Shown here: positions 18,567 to 26,797 of the stretch, one piece after another | Layout of the letters: every line of letters begins with the position of its first letter | Numbering within the stretch: the first letter of the stretch is position 1 | NCBI GenBank assembly: GCA_963790585.1 | Contig: CAWBOY010000007.1 | Coordinates: 62,001-126,000 of the forward strand | DNA from: CAWBOY01 sp963790585 | GTDB taxonomy: Bacteria; Planctomycetota; Planctomycetia; Gemmatales; Gemmataceae | Reading direction: 5' to 3' | DNA: 64,000 nucleotides | Made by a program: the position numbers and the translations under genes | Notes under the pieces: model-generated | The model's database searches: none | What the model was told of the DNA's origin: nothing | The model's input: the letters and a program-made list of their open reading frames with translations, nothing else

Positions 18567-19451
18567 TCAAGCCGCAGCGGTTTCTTTGTTCTGCTTCGGC
18601 TTCAGGTCCAAATTACGATGGTTCAGCGCCTTCTGCCCTGGTCGCCGCAAATCCCACACGAGACCAAACCAGCTCAGCACGCGCAGCACTGCGAAGCTAA
18701 TGTCGATCTCCCACCAGTAAAAGCCCTGGTTAGCGGAACTCTGATAGTGGTGGTGATTGTTGTGCCAGCCTTCGCCAAGGGTCAAGATGGCCAGCACCCA
18801 ATTATTACGGCTATCGTCGCTCGTCGCATAGCGACGGCGGCCGAAAAGATGGCTGAGCGAATTGATCGAGAAGACGACGTGATAGGTCAGCACCGTGCTG
18901 AGGAAGAAGCCGACCACAAGGCCGCTCCAGCCGCCGATGAGCCAGCAGATCACCGCCATTAAGACGCCGGGCGTCCAGTGCCAGCGATCGATCCAGCGCA
19001 GTTCGGGATACTTGGCGAAATCCTGGATCGCATCCCATTTCGTCTCGTCATATTCCGGGTCGAGTACCCAGCCGACATGGGCCCACCAGAAAGAGGTTTC
19101 GCGCGGTGAATGCGGATCGTCGGGCGTATCGGAATGGCGATGATGGCCCCGATGATGGGCGGCCCACCAGAGCGGACCGCGCTGCAATGCGGAGCAACCG
19201 AGACAGGCGATCAGAAACTGCATCACCCGGCTCGTCTTGTACGAGCGATGGGCGAAGTAGCGATGATAGCCGCCCGTGATGCCGAACATGCGGATAAGGT
19301 AGCAACAAAGGCAGAGAATCACCGCCGTGGTCGTGACGCCGGTCCAAAGTATCGCGATGCAAGCGAGATGCACGCCGATAAACGGGATCGACTTGATCCA
19401 GTTCGGAATTCCCGCGAAAGGTTGTGGCTTGTGCCACGGCGCAGCCGCCAT
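18567..19451 (-). CDS. acyl-CoA (delta-9-type) fatty acid desaturase
   Basis: A 294-residue membrane di-iron desaturase of the stearoyl-CoA desaturase family, which inserts a cis double bond in acyl chains. The three histidine boxes are HRYFAH (63-68), HRGHH (100-104) and HNNHHH (230-235). Membrane helices lie at about 22-55, 76-92 and 160-197. The length is at the short end of the family and there is no cytochrome b5 domain, as in most bacteria, so an external electron donor is needed. Convergent with the gene at 17133. Confidence 0.93.
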   Translation of the reverse strand: MAAAPWHKPQPFAGIPNWIKSIPFIGVHLACIAILWTGVTTTAVILCLCCYLIRMFGITGGYHRYFAHRSYKTSRVMQFLIACLGCSALQRGPLWWAAHHRGHHRHSDTPDDPHSPRETSFWWAHVGWVLDPEYDETKWDAIQDFAKYPELRWIDRWHWTPGVLMAVICWLIGGWSGLVVGFFLSTVLTYHVVFSINSLSHLFGRRRYATSDDSRNNWVLAILTLGEGWHNNHHHYQSSANQGFYWWEIDISFAVLRVLSWFGLVWDLRRPGQKALNHRNLDLKPKQNKETAAA

Positions 19452-19560
19452 CGATTTGGCGGGCGCCTCTTGTAACGTATTAATAAATCGCCCCTTAATA
19501 GCGAGTTAAGCGACCGTCCATGCCGAAATTTCAGAATGGGAATAAGGCGGGCAGGGAGGG

Positions 19561-19770
19561 TCAGATTCCAGGCTTGCGTGGAGCAGTCTTCGCTTTGCGG
19601 ATAGCGGTGATCTTGCGCAGCTCGGCGCGACGGCGCGCTTCGCATGGCTTTTCGTAATACTTGCGCTTACGCAGCTCTTTCTGGATTCCACTGCGTTCGA
19701 GCAGCTTTTTGAACCGTCGTAGGGCCAAACCGATCGGCTCTCGTTCGTGAACACGCATCCGCAAAGGCAT
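19561..19770 (-). CDS. rpsU: 30S ribosomal protein bS21
   Basis: A 69-residue basic protein opening MPLRMRVHEREPIGLALRRF, then KKLLERSGIQKELRKRKYYE and a Lys/Arg tail, which is the full bS21 pattern. GAGGAG precedes the ATG at 19770. The C-terminal extension (TAIRKAKTAPRKPGI) is slightly longer than in E. coli relatives. Confidence 0.93.
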   Translation of the reverse strand: MPLRMRVHEREPIGLALRRFKKLLERSGIQKELRKRKYYEKPCEARRRAELRKITAIRKAKTAPRKPGI

Positions 19771-20027
19771 ACGAACTCCTCAGATTACTGTTCTAATGTC
19801 CATTGGACTGTCTTAGAAAACGTTTTCGCCCTTCCACCTCTATACCTATTCTATCGGCATAGTCGAGAAAAAGCGGTATAATCCCAGATTGTTTGATAGC
19901 AAAAACGGGCAACGCTGGGAAGAGTAGAAGCAACACGAACCGAAGGACATGACGCACTGTCTTCAAAAGGCGAGGAGCTACCGAAGCGCCATACATTTGT
20001 TCAGACATTGTCTCGTCGCTTCCGCCC

Positions 20028-20126
20028 TAAGAGCCTATCCGAAAAAGGGGCCGGGTACCATTGCCGGAACGGCCCGAAGGGTGCTTCGCACAATGGTACC
20101 CGGCCCCTTTTTAGGATAGGCTCTTA
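20028..20126. repeat. long palindrome upstream of trpS (family A, copy 2, inverted)
   Basis: Arms start TAAGAGCCTATCCGAAAAAG and end GGATAGGCTCTTA. The centre is the exact reverse complement of the centre at 9299-9396, so this copy is inserted in the opposite direction. The arms differ from copy 1 by a few base changes. TA flanks on both sides could be a target duplication. Confidence 0.88.
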
Positions 20127-20230
20127 GCTCTTGAATACGATTAATTCCAAGACGAATACCACAATCGCTGACACACCCGGCTCGTGAAAACCGGCGTGTC
20201 TACAGCCGCAATCTATCAGGGACCTGCGAT

Positions 20231-21226
20231 ATGAACCCCTCCGTTTCTCGCAAGCGCATCCTCAGCGGCGTGCAACCTTCGGGTAAACTTCATCTGGGCA
20301 ACTATTTCGGGGCCGTCCGCCAGCATATCGCGGCTCAGGATGAGGCGGAGTGTTTCTATTTCATTGCCGATTATCATTCGTTGACGACGGTGCATGATCC
20401 AGCGGTTCTCGCGGCGAACACGTTTGATGTGGCCCTGGATTATTTGGCACTGGGCCTCGATCCCCAGAAGGTCACGTTTTTTCGCCAATCCGACGTTCCC
20501 GAGGTTACGGAGCTTGCATGGATTCTCAGCACGGTTATTGGGACGGGCCTGCTTGAACGGGCGGTGTCGTACAAGGAAAAGCTGGATCGAGGTATTGAGG
20601 CAAGCGTTGGCCTCTTTACCTACCCAATTCTGATGGCCGCTGACATTCTGATCTATCGCTCGCAGATCGTTCCCGTCGGCAAGGACCAGGTGCAGCACCT
20701 GGAGATGACACGCGACATAGCCGAGCGCTTTAATCGTGTATACACTGACGTCTTTCCGATTCCGAATTATCGACTAGACCGCGAATCCAAGGTGCCTGGC
20801 ACCGACGGCCAAAAGATGAGCAAATCCTACGGCAACACCATCGACATCTTCGCTGAGGGCAACCCTCTCAAGAAAACAGTGATGGCCATCGTGACCGATA
20901 GCACGCCCGTGGACCAGCCAAAGAAACCGGAGACCTGCAACGTCTTCGCCCTCTATAGTCTCTTCGCCACCGATGCGGAAAAGACGGCCCTCGCCGATCG
21001 CTACCACGCCGGCGGCCTCGGCTATGGCGACGTCAAGAAGATGCTGCTGGAGAAGATTAACGACTTATTCGGACCCATGCGCGAGCGTCGTAAGCAGTTA
21101 GCAACGCAGCCAGAATATGTAGAGGAGGTATTGCGCAACGGCGCCGTCAAGGCGCGGGCGGAAGCGCAGTCGACGATGGCATTGGTGCGGGAGGCAGTGG
21201 GGATGAAGGCGAGGCCGGTGGTATAA
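20231..21226 (+). CDS. trpS: tryptophanyl-tRNA synthetase
   Basis: A 331-residue class I synthetase charging tRNA-Trp. The HIGH-type motif is HLGN at 21-24 (GVQPSGKLHLGNYFG) and KMSKS is at 195-199 (GTDGQKMSKSYGN). FYFIADYHSLTT and GKDQVQHLEMTRDIAERFN are tryptophan-pocket and dimer landmarks. Length and order are normal for bacterial TrpRS. AGGGA lies upstream of the ATG. The gene stands alone; a repeat element follows its stop. Confidence 0.95.
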   Translation: MNPSVSRKRILSGVQPSGKLHLGNYFGAVRQHIAAQDEAECFYFIADYHSLTTVHDPAVLAANTFDVALDYLALGLDPQKVTFFRQSDVPEVTELAWILSTVIGTGLLERAVSYKEKLDRGIEASVGLFTYPILMAADILIYRSQIVPVGKDQVQHLEMTRDIAERFNRVYTDVFPIPNYRLDRESKVPGTDGQKMSKSYGNTIDIFAEGNPLKKTVMAIVTDSTPVDQPKKPETCNVFALYSLFATDAEKTALADRYHAGGLGYGDVKKMLLEKINDLFGPMRERRKQLATQPEYVEEVLRNGAVKARAEAQSTMALVREAVGMKARPVV

Positions 21227-21254
21227 TTCTCCAAACGCTTCAACTGAGCGGTGC

Positions 21255-21335
21255 GTGGCTGGGGTCGGTACTCCGACCCCAGTGTGGCTCTAACGACTCC
21301 AGAGAACCGGGGGTCGGAGTACCGACCCCGGCCAC
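21255..21335. repeat. composite palindromic repeat, copy 2
   Basis: GTGGCTGGGGTCGGTACTCC begins the left half and GGTCGGAGTACCGACC is the core of the right half, ending CCCCGGCCAC. Same family as 6171-6252 and 26628-26707; the intervening 25 bases differ. It lies between trpS and the C39-type gene and creates a spurious N-terminal extension of the latter. Confidence 0.85.
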
Positions 21336-21379
21336 GGATCTTGCCTAGGCGTTCCTTCATTATTACCTGTTGGGCCTCC

Positions 21380-22204
21380 ATGCTACGCCCCCTCATCCTC
21401 GATATCTTCGCCCTGCTCATCCCAATCGGCCTCGGCGCGCTCCTTTTCTGTACTGGCCGCTCTCTGTTCCGCCTGCCCAAGATTCTCCAAGGTATTCTCA
21501 TCCTACTCGCCGTCACCATTGTCCTCGGCGGGGCGGCGTCGCTTGCGCGGCTACTGCCGGATGAAGTCGCTCAATGGGTATCGCGGCTTGGTGGGAATAC
21601 GGCTTTTCTCAGTTGGGTCGCACTGTTTCTGCTCGGAATCGCGTGGACCGCCCCCAATCGGCGTATGAGCACGGCATTCCTAGGTTGTCTCGTCGGTCTG
21701 GCTGGATGCCTGCTGCTGATCGAGGGGAGTGGATCGCTCTGGTGGCGTTTCTGTGCTCCCTTCATGTGGCAAAACTCGCCGAGCGAAAATGGTGGCATGA
21801 GACAGACCAGTGCTCTCACCTGCTCGCCGACGGCGGCGGCTATCTTACTCCACCACTACGGCATCCCGGCGAGCGAAGGGGAGATGGCTTATCTGGCGGG
21901 CACTTCGCTCTTTGGTAGTGACGCACCGGCGATGGCTCGGGCTCTCAATGCCAAAATTCGTCCACTCGGTTATGAAGCCCATGCGGACCATACGACCTAT
22001 GAGGAATGCCTGCAACGCGGCAGGCCATTTATCGCTCATGTTAAGGGCCAGAACACGGGCCACGCTTTGTTGGTGTTTGGCATAGCCGACGACGTAGTTC
22101 AGATCTTTGATCCAGCACTTGGCGAAGCGGGCGAATTCGCGCGGGCTGATTTCGAGCGCATTTGGGACGGGACCACGATTTGGATTGATCGAGCCAAACA
22201 TTGA
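21380..22204 (+). CDS. membrane protein with C39-type cysteine peptidase domain
   Basis: A 274-residue protein. Four hydrophobic helices lie at about 4-25, 35-55, 75-92 and 97-116, then a C39-like papain-fold domain. Probable catalytic residues are Cys148 (ALTCSPTAAAILLHHYG), His228 (NTGHALLVFG) and Asp244 (IFDPALGEA), in the family order. C39 domains usually process leader peptides inside ABC bacteriocin exporters; here no ATPase is fused or adjacent. So it may be a stand-alone processing protease facing one side of the membrane. The start at ATG 21380 avoids the repeat sequence upstream. Confidence 0.78.
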   Translation: MLRPLILDIFALLIPIGLGALLFCTGRSLFRLPKILQGILILLAVTIVLGGAASLARLLPDEVAQWVSRLGGNTAFLSWVALFLLGIAWTAPNRRMSTAFLGCLVGLAGCLLLIEGSGSLWWRFCAPFMWQNSPSENGGMRQTSALTCSPTAAAILLHHYGIPASEGEMAYLAGTSLFGSDAPAMARALNAKIRPLGYEAHADHTTYEECLQRGRPFIAHVKGQNTGHALLVFGIADDVVQIFDPALGEAGEFARADFERIWDGTTIWIDRAKH

Positions 22205-22215
22205 TTTGTCGCTAA

Positions 22216-23343
22216 TCACTTCGCCGGACTCGGCAGCAGCCGATACGAAAACGCCCCCAACAGGTCGCCGCGTTTGACTTCATGACACTTGAGGCAGACG
22301 TCGGCCGCTCGCAATGACCCCAGCATCCGTATCTCGGTTTCCGATCGCCGCACTTCCAGGTCTTTGCCATCCCGCAATGCTTCTAGCGATTCTTCCTCAA
22401 AGGGATCGAGAGTGCGCGTCTCCGCGTTTTTTAGCTGGTCCATTGCGGGAAGTTCATCCGAGACGTAGACACGAGCCGCGCCAAATTTCAGCAGGCTCAC
22501 CAGTTCGACTTTGGAACATTTCCAGCTCTCGATTTCGCCCGGCGGGAATATCGCCTTGTGGAGGGCGTGGGATTCGAAGCCGACTACCTGATTTCGATTC
22601 CTGACGAAGCCAAAGCTGAGAGGATTGGCGAAGTCAACGGACCCAATGCCGTGCAAGCGGTGCAATAACGGATCCGAAATCGCGACAGGGCGTTCGTCGT
22701 TGTGAATCTTTTTCCAGGAATCGAACCAATTGAGTATCGTGCGCCGCTTCTCATCGGTGATCTCGATTTCTTTGACCGTGCGAAATCGATCGAGATATGT
22801 TCTGTCAACACCAAAGCCGGGACTGGTAACAAAAAGCTCGACGACATCTTTGTGGATATATTCGAGCGTGGAAGCCCTTTTATTCACAATGGATTGATAA
22901 TGGTACATACTCTCTCGCTGTTCTAGTCGTGCTTCGCGTACGGCGATAACGAAGATACCCCCCTTATCTGCCGTTTTACGGCGTGACTTATCCTCGTAGC
23001 TCAAGCGCTCGGCCAGGGAGACGATGGGATATTGCTCACGACCCGAAATCCAAAATCTTATGTCGCAAATGATAAGCGTCGAAACAAGAATTGTCGTAGC
23101 GCAAACCGTCAGGACAGTAGCTCGTATTCTCTCACGGCGATCAACGAACAAGGCACCGATAGCCCCAATGGCTATGGCATTGAGCGAAAGAATCGGCGAA
23201 ATAACGACGCACAACGCACAGGAAAGCATTACCAATATGCCGATGGCACCATTCCAGCCGGTCCCTCGCCGCTTGGGTCCGACATTGATGAGGAACAGGA
23301 GAATTGCTGTTCCTATGCCGGTGATAAAGAAGCCGAGGAACAT
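22216..23343 (-). CDS. membrane protein with C-terminal c-type heme motif
   Basis: A 375-residue protein. Three to four N-terminal helices (about 3-20, 33-50, 55-75 and 82-98) precede a large soluble part with no recognised domain. A single heme c site, CLKCH at 350-354, is followed by GDLLGAFSYRL. One heme at the extreme C-terminus suggests a sensor or electron-transfer tail. From memory, proteins with this ending occur repeatedly in planctomycetes without assigned function. Convergent with the C39-type gene, 11 bases between stops. Confidence 0.65.
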   Translation of the reverse strand: MFLGFFITGIGTAILLFLINVGPKRRGTGWNGAIGILVMLSCALCVVISPILSLNAIAIGAIGALFVDRRERIRATVLTVCATTILVSTLIICDIRFWISGREQYPIVSLAERLSYEDKSRRKTADKGGIFVIAVREARLEQRESMYHYQSIVNKRASTLEYIHKDVVELFVTSPGFGVDRTYLDRFRTVKEIEITDEKRRTILNWFDSWKKIHNDERPVAISDPLLHRLHGIGSVDFANPLSFGFVRNRNQVVGFESHALHKAIFPPGEIESWKCSKVELVSLLKFGAARVYVSDELPAMDQLKNAETRTLDPFEEESLEALRDGKDLEVRRSETEIRMLGSLRAADVCLKCHEVKRGDLLGAFSYRLLPSPAK

Positions 23344-23407
23344 AGGGAGACCCCGCCCAGCAAAGGAGGAACTGTGATCCGCTAGACGCCAAAAGCGATT
23401 CTACAGT

Positions 23408-23459
23408 AAAGGATAGCCGACGTTGGCAATCCTAAAGGATAGCCGACGTTGGCAATCCT
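23408..23459. repeat. tandem direct repeat, 2 x 26 bases
   Basis: Two identical 26-base units (AAAGGATAGCCGACGTTGGC plus AATCCT) adjoin without a spacer. Each unit also has AGGAT/ATCCT ends that can pair. It lies in the 258-base gap between two minus-strand genes. Only two units, so it is not a CRISPR. Otherwise the gap shows nothing clear. Confidence 0.9.
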
Positions 23460-23601
23460 TGGGATCGTAACCTGTCAATAGTCCTGGGTCAATTTTTGTA
23501 TGCGCTTGAAACGCAGGACCGTCGCGGCTGCACAGCGCTGGTGCAATCGCGACGGTTTGAGAGTTCGGGTCGAAGTTGACCAGGGTTGATGTGAGGTGCC
23601 C

Positions 23602-25176
23602 TTAGCTAGCGAACATTCCGCCCTTTTTCAAATTCTTGAGGCCGGCACCCTTTGGTATCACGGTACCGCCCTTGGGAACGAACTTTTCATTGGCGTCGCC
23701 GACGTGGTACGTGCCTTCGAGGGCGGTGCTGAGGGCCTGGAAATAGGCGAAGACGCCGAAGATCTCCCCGCCTTTGTCGCCTAAGCCGAGGCCGCCGAGT
23801 TTGCCGAGCGGATTGGGGCCTGACAGCAGAATGCGGAAGTTGCTGAGAACGATTTTGTCGTTTTGGACGCGGCAACGGTAGCTGAAGGGCAGATCGACCA
23901 TCACTTCGTTGACCAGCGGCTCGACGACAGGCCAGAGGCCGAGGAACGGTTTGATCTCGGCGTACTCTTCCCCATGCGGCAACTTGACTTGCGTCAGGCG
24001 GAAGGCGGTCAAGACGCCATAGACGGTGCCGGTGCTGCTGAGCGAGATTTCGGCTTCGGTCGTCATGGTTACCTCGAAACCCATCACCGAGGCTTCGATC
24101 AAGCCGACGACGCGGTCTTCCTCGTAGGTCCAGGTCACCCGGCCGCCGCCGTAGGGATCGGCTTCGATTTCCTTGACGAAAGTGCCCAACGGTAAGCGAA
24201 TGACGGCCTCGCTTCGGCGCATGCCGGGTTTTGACTTCGCCTCATCTGGCTTCGCGCCGTCTTTGGCGTTGGCGGCGGGTGGGCCTTGTTCTTTGGCATT
24301 CACAAAGACGAATGGCGACTTGACGGTGTCCTTACCGGTGTTGCCGTCGGTGGCGGAGGCCCACTTGACGAGACCGAAGCCGAGGAGACCGATGGCCAAG
24401 ACGGCCATGAAAGCGAAGTATTTTACTTTGTCCCAGATCATAGTACGTATCACTCCTTCGACAATGGAAATCGTTCTTTCGGACAGGCCGGCCCAAACTA
24501 AGGATTGGCCGTTTCGGACGACATTGGCGGCTAGGACGGTCGACCTCAGCCATTGACCGCTGACGCTCGTGGACACTGCCAAGAGAGCCGGCACGGCAGC
24601 CACGATGCCGTGCCTGGTGAGGCATTTCTGAAGGTGCTTTCGCGCCCAGGAGAGACGAGTCAAGACCGTGCCGCGCGGCCAACCGAGGCGTTGGGCCGCC
24701 TCTTCGGTCGTTAGGCCGGTGGCATAACAAAGTTGCACGGGCAGCCGATATTTCTCGGGCAGACGCCCGACTTCCTCGGCAAGAAGATCGCGCAGGCCGT
24801 CATCAGGGGATGCGCAGCCAGGCAGTTCGTCGGGAAGGGGGACGATGTCTTTTTGCCGTAGGCGGCTGCGGCGAGCGACATTCTCGGCGACGCGATAGAG
24901 CCATCCGCCCAAGGCCGCTCGGTCGCGGATAGAGCGGGCCCGCTGAACGAGTACGAGAAACGTGGCTTGAGCGGCGTCATCAATGTCGGCCTGCGACCGC
25001 AGCCAGCTTCGGCAGGTGACGCGCACCGCGGGCGTATGACGCAACAGCAGCGCTTCGAACGCGCTCTCGTCGTTACGGTCGAGGTAGCTCGTCAGCAACT
25101 CGGCGTCGGTGCGCGCGTCGCGGCGATTGTGACCGTAAGCCGAGTTGAGAATCAAGTCGAGTTCAGCGCGTCGCAT
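23602..25176 (-). CDS. ECF sigma factor with membrane-spanning C-terminal extension (ECF01-Gob-like)
   Basis: A 524-residue protein. Sigma region 2 is at about 35-105 (DIDDAAQATFLVLVQRARSI) and region 4 at about 130-185 (LPVQLCYATGLTTEEAAQRL, then a DNA-recognition helix). A transmembrane helix at 253-271 (YFAFMAVLAIGLLGFGLV) leads to a 250-residue beta-rich extracytoplasmic domain of unknown fold. This layout matches the planctomycete ECF01-Gob group, in which sigma factor and membrane sensor lie on one chain. Release by proteolysis would be needed for DNA binding (inference). The start at 25176 has GGAGG upstream. No separate anti-sigma gene is adjacent. Confidence 0.85.
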   Translation of the reverse strand: MRRAELDLILNSAYGHNRRDARTDAELLTSYLDRNDESAFEALLLRHTPAVRVTCRSWLRSQADIDDAAQATFLVLVQRARSIRDRAALGGWLYRVAENVARRSRLRQKDIVPLPDELPGCASPDDGLRDLLAEEVGRLPEKYRLPVQLCYATGLTTEEAAQRLGWPRGTVLTRLSWARKHLQKCLTRHGIVAAVPALLAVSTSVSGQWLRSTVLAANVVRNGQSLVWAGLSERTISIVEGVIRTMIWDKVKYFAFMAVLAIGLLGFGLVKWASATDGNTGKDTVKSPFVFVNAKEQGPPAANAKDGAKPDEAKSKPGMRRSEAVIRLPLGTFVKEIEADPYGGGRVTWTYEEDRVVGLIEASVMGFEVTMTTEAEISLSSTGTVYGVLTAFRLTQVKLPHGEEYAEIKPFLGLWPVVEPLVNEVMVDLPFSYRCRVQNDKIVLSNFRILLSGPNPLGKLGGLGLGDKGGEIFGVFAYFQALSTALEGTYHVGDANEKFVPKGGTVIPKGAGLKNLKKGGMFAS

Positions 25177-25233
25177 CGTGCCTCCAGGGGCTTTTGATTT
25201 GCCATCCCGGCGGGGAGGGGTGCCCACGCGATG

Positions 25234-25335
25234 TTTGGCGCGACGGTCTTGGTCTCATTGTAACCTTAAACAGAACCAGATGTTAGATCGACGGACCGTC
25301 GCGCCAACGCTGACACGATTTTGGCGCGACGGTCC
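25234..25335. repeat. TTGGCGCGACGGTC repeats with hairpin between divergent genes
   Basis: TTGGCGCGACGGTC occurs at 25235-25248 and again at 25321-25334; its complement GGACCGTCGCGCCAA is at 25293-25307. The last two form a perfect 15-base inverted repeat with a 13-base loop. The group lies in the 400-base gap between the membrane sigma factor (leftward) and the ABC ATPase (rightward), where promoters must be. It could be an operator or a REP-like element. Confidence 0.75.
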
Positions 25336-25616
25336 CCTATCGACGCGGGACACGACGGTAACCACCCCTTCTTTCAACCTTCACGCAATCGACGAAAATC
25401 AAACTGCCCTGATTGCCCCTGCTGACACATTCTCGGCTCCTCTGCAAAGTAAGTCCCGCGACGGGGTCATTTGATTTTACGATTTTATGGATTGCGCCGG
25501 TCGCAACGAAAAATCTAGCTGACACTCGCCCCTTGCTCACTCCGGTCACGCGCCCTACATCGTTAGTAACGAAACAGGAAACGATGGACCTTGGCGCGTT
25601 CGGGCGGGATGCATCC

Positions 25617-26606
25617 ATGATCGAAGTCGAGAACCTGACCAAACGATTCGGCCCCATTCAGGCCGTGTGCGGCGTCAGCTTCCAGGTCGAGAAGAACGAA
25701 ATTGTTGGCTTGCTGGGCAACAACGGCGCCGGCAAGACGACGATCATGCGCATCTTGACGACCTATCTTCCCGCCACCAGCGGCATAGCGCGGATTGCCG
25801 GCTTCGATGTCATGCGTGATTCGATCGAGGTGCGGAAACGGATCGGCTACCTGCCGGAAAGTGTGCCGCTCTACCCGGAAATGCGTGTAAGCGAGTATCT
25901 CAGCTATCGAGCCAAGCTCAAGGGCGTCGAACGCCGGCAGCGGCTTTCGCGTATCAGTTATTGTCTGGAAAAATGCCGTGTCAAGGAAGTCGGCAGCCGA
26001 TTGCTCGGCTCGCTGTCGAAAGGGTATCGTCAGCGCGTCGGTTTGGCTGACGCCATGATTCACGATCCGCAACTGCTCATCCTCGACGAGCCGACGGACG
26101 GGCTCGATCCTGGCCAGAAGCACGAGACCCTCTCGATGCTGCGGGAGCTGGGCCAAAACCACACGATCCTGCTTTCCTCGCACATGCTGGCCGAGGTCGA
26201 GTCGATCGTTCAGCGCGTCATCATTCTGCGCCGCGGCTATTTGGCTCTGGCCAAGAAGCTGAGCGACCTCGAACGGGACGATGTCATCATCGTCGAGGTG
26301 CGCGGCCCGACGGAGGCCGTGACCCATTCGCTGAAAACGATCGATGGCGTGGTGGATGCGCGCGACGTGAGCCACGATGATGGCATTAGTGTGTTTGAGG
26401 TGCGAACGAAGGATTCCAAAGACCTGCGCGAAGTGATTTTCCAGCGCGTCGCCAAGAGCGGCTGGTCGCTGCGCCGTCTCGACCTGCGCCGCCGCGGCCT
26501 GCAGGACCGCTGGAACGAGATCAATAATTGGCAAGATTTCGACGGCAACACGCTCGATGGCTCATCGACGGATATAGCGCCGCCGAGTCCGGTGATGTCG
26601 GCGTAA
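25617..26606 (+). CDS. ABC transporter ATPase, GldA-like
   Basis: A 329-residue ATPase. Walker A is GNNGAGKTT (34-42), the signature is LSKGYRQRV, Walker B is LLILDEPTDGLDPG, and the H-loop is SSHMLAEVE. About 100 extra C-terminal residues follow the ATPase core. It is the first of four genes (ATPase, permease, GldG-like, DUF4340) that resemble the gliding-motility-type ABC set also present in non-gliding bacteria. The substrate is unknown. An in-frame ATG at 25584 with AGGA upstream is an alternative start. Confidence 0.88.
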   Translation: MIEVENLTKRFGPIQAVCGVSFQVEKNEIVGLLGNNGAGKTTIMRILTTYLPATSGIARIAGFDVMRDSIEVRKRIGYLPESVPLYPEMRVSEYLSYRAKLKGVERRQRLSRISYCLEKCRVKEVGSRLLGSLSKGYRQRVGLADAMIHDPQLLILDEPTDGLDPGQKHETLSMLRELGQNHTILLSSHMLAEVESIVQRVIILRRGYLALAKKLSDLERDDVIIVEVRGPTEAVTHSLKTIDGVVDARDVSHDDGISVFEVRTKDSKDLREVIFQRVAKSGWSLRRLDLRRRGLQDRWNEINNWQDFDGNTLDGSSTDIAPPSPVMSA

Positions 26607-26627
26607 GTCGGCTTGTGAGATAGAGCC

Positions 26628-26764
26628 GTGGCCGGGGTCGGTACTCCGACCCCGGTTATCTGGAGAAGTCAGGGTCAAGCCTGGGTCGGGGTACCGTCCC
26701 CGGCCACGGTTGGCTTTCGGGACGTTAGAAACGTGCCGCCACGACCTAATGGGATAGGCTCTAA
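26628..26764. repeat. composite palindromic repeat, copy 3, plus remnant of family A palindrome
   Basis: 26628-26707 carries GTGGCCGGGGTCGGTACTCC on the left and GGGGTACCGTCCCCGGCCAC on the right. It is followed by a degenerate hairpin (GACGTTAGAAACGTGCC) like those around copy 1. Then comes GGATAGGCTCTAA (26752-26764), the end of the palindrome family at 9299 and 20028. Two repeat families are thus stacked between the ATPase and permease genes. Confidence 0.8.
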
Positions 26765-26797
26765 ATTGGCTGGTGAGAAAGACCCCACGGATCAACC

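Noticed and set aside
19793..20008. 71-residue minus-strand frame between rpsU and trpS
   Set aside because: It has a hydrophobic stretch but no ribosome site and no recognisable family; could be chance.
21251..21379. N-terminal extension of the C39-type protein
   Set aside because: It is made of the composite palindromic repeat, not of protein-coding sequence.
23408..23459. Possible CRISPR
   Set aside because: Two adjoining identical units with no spacer, and no cas genes in the window.
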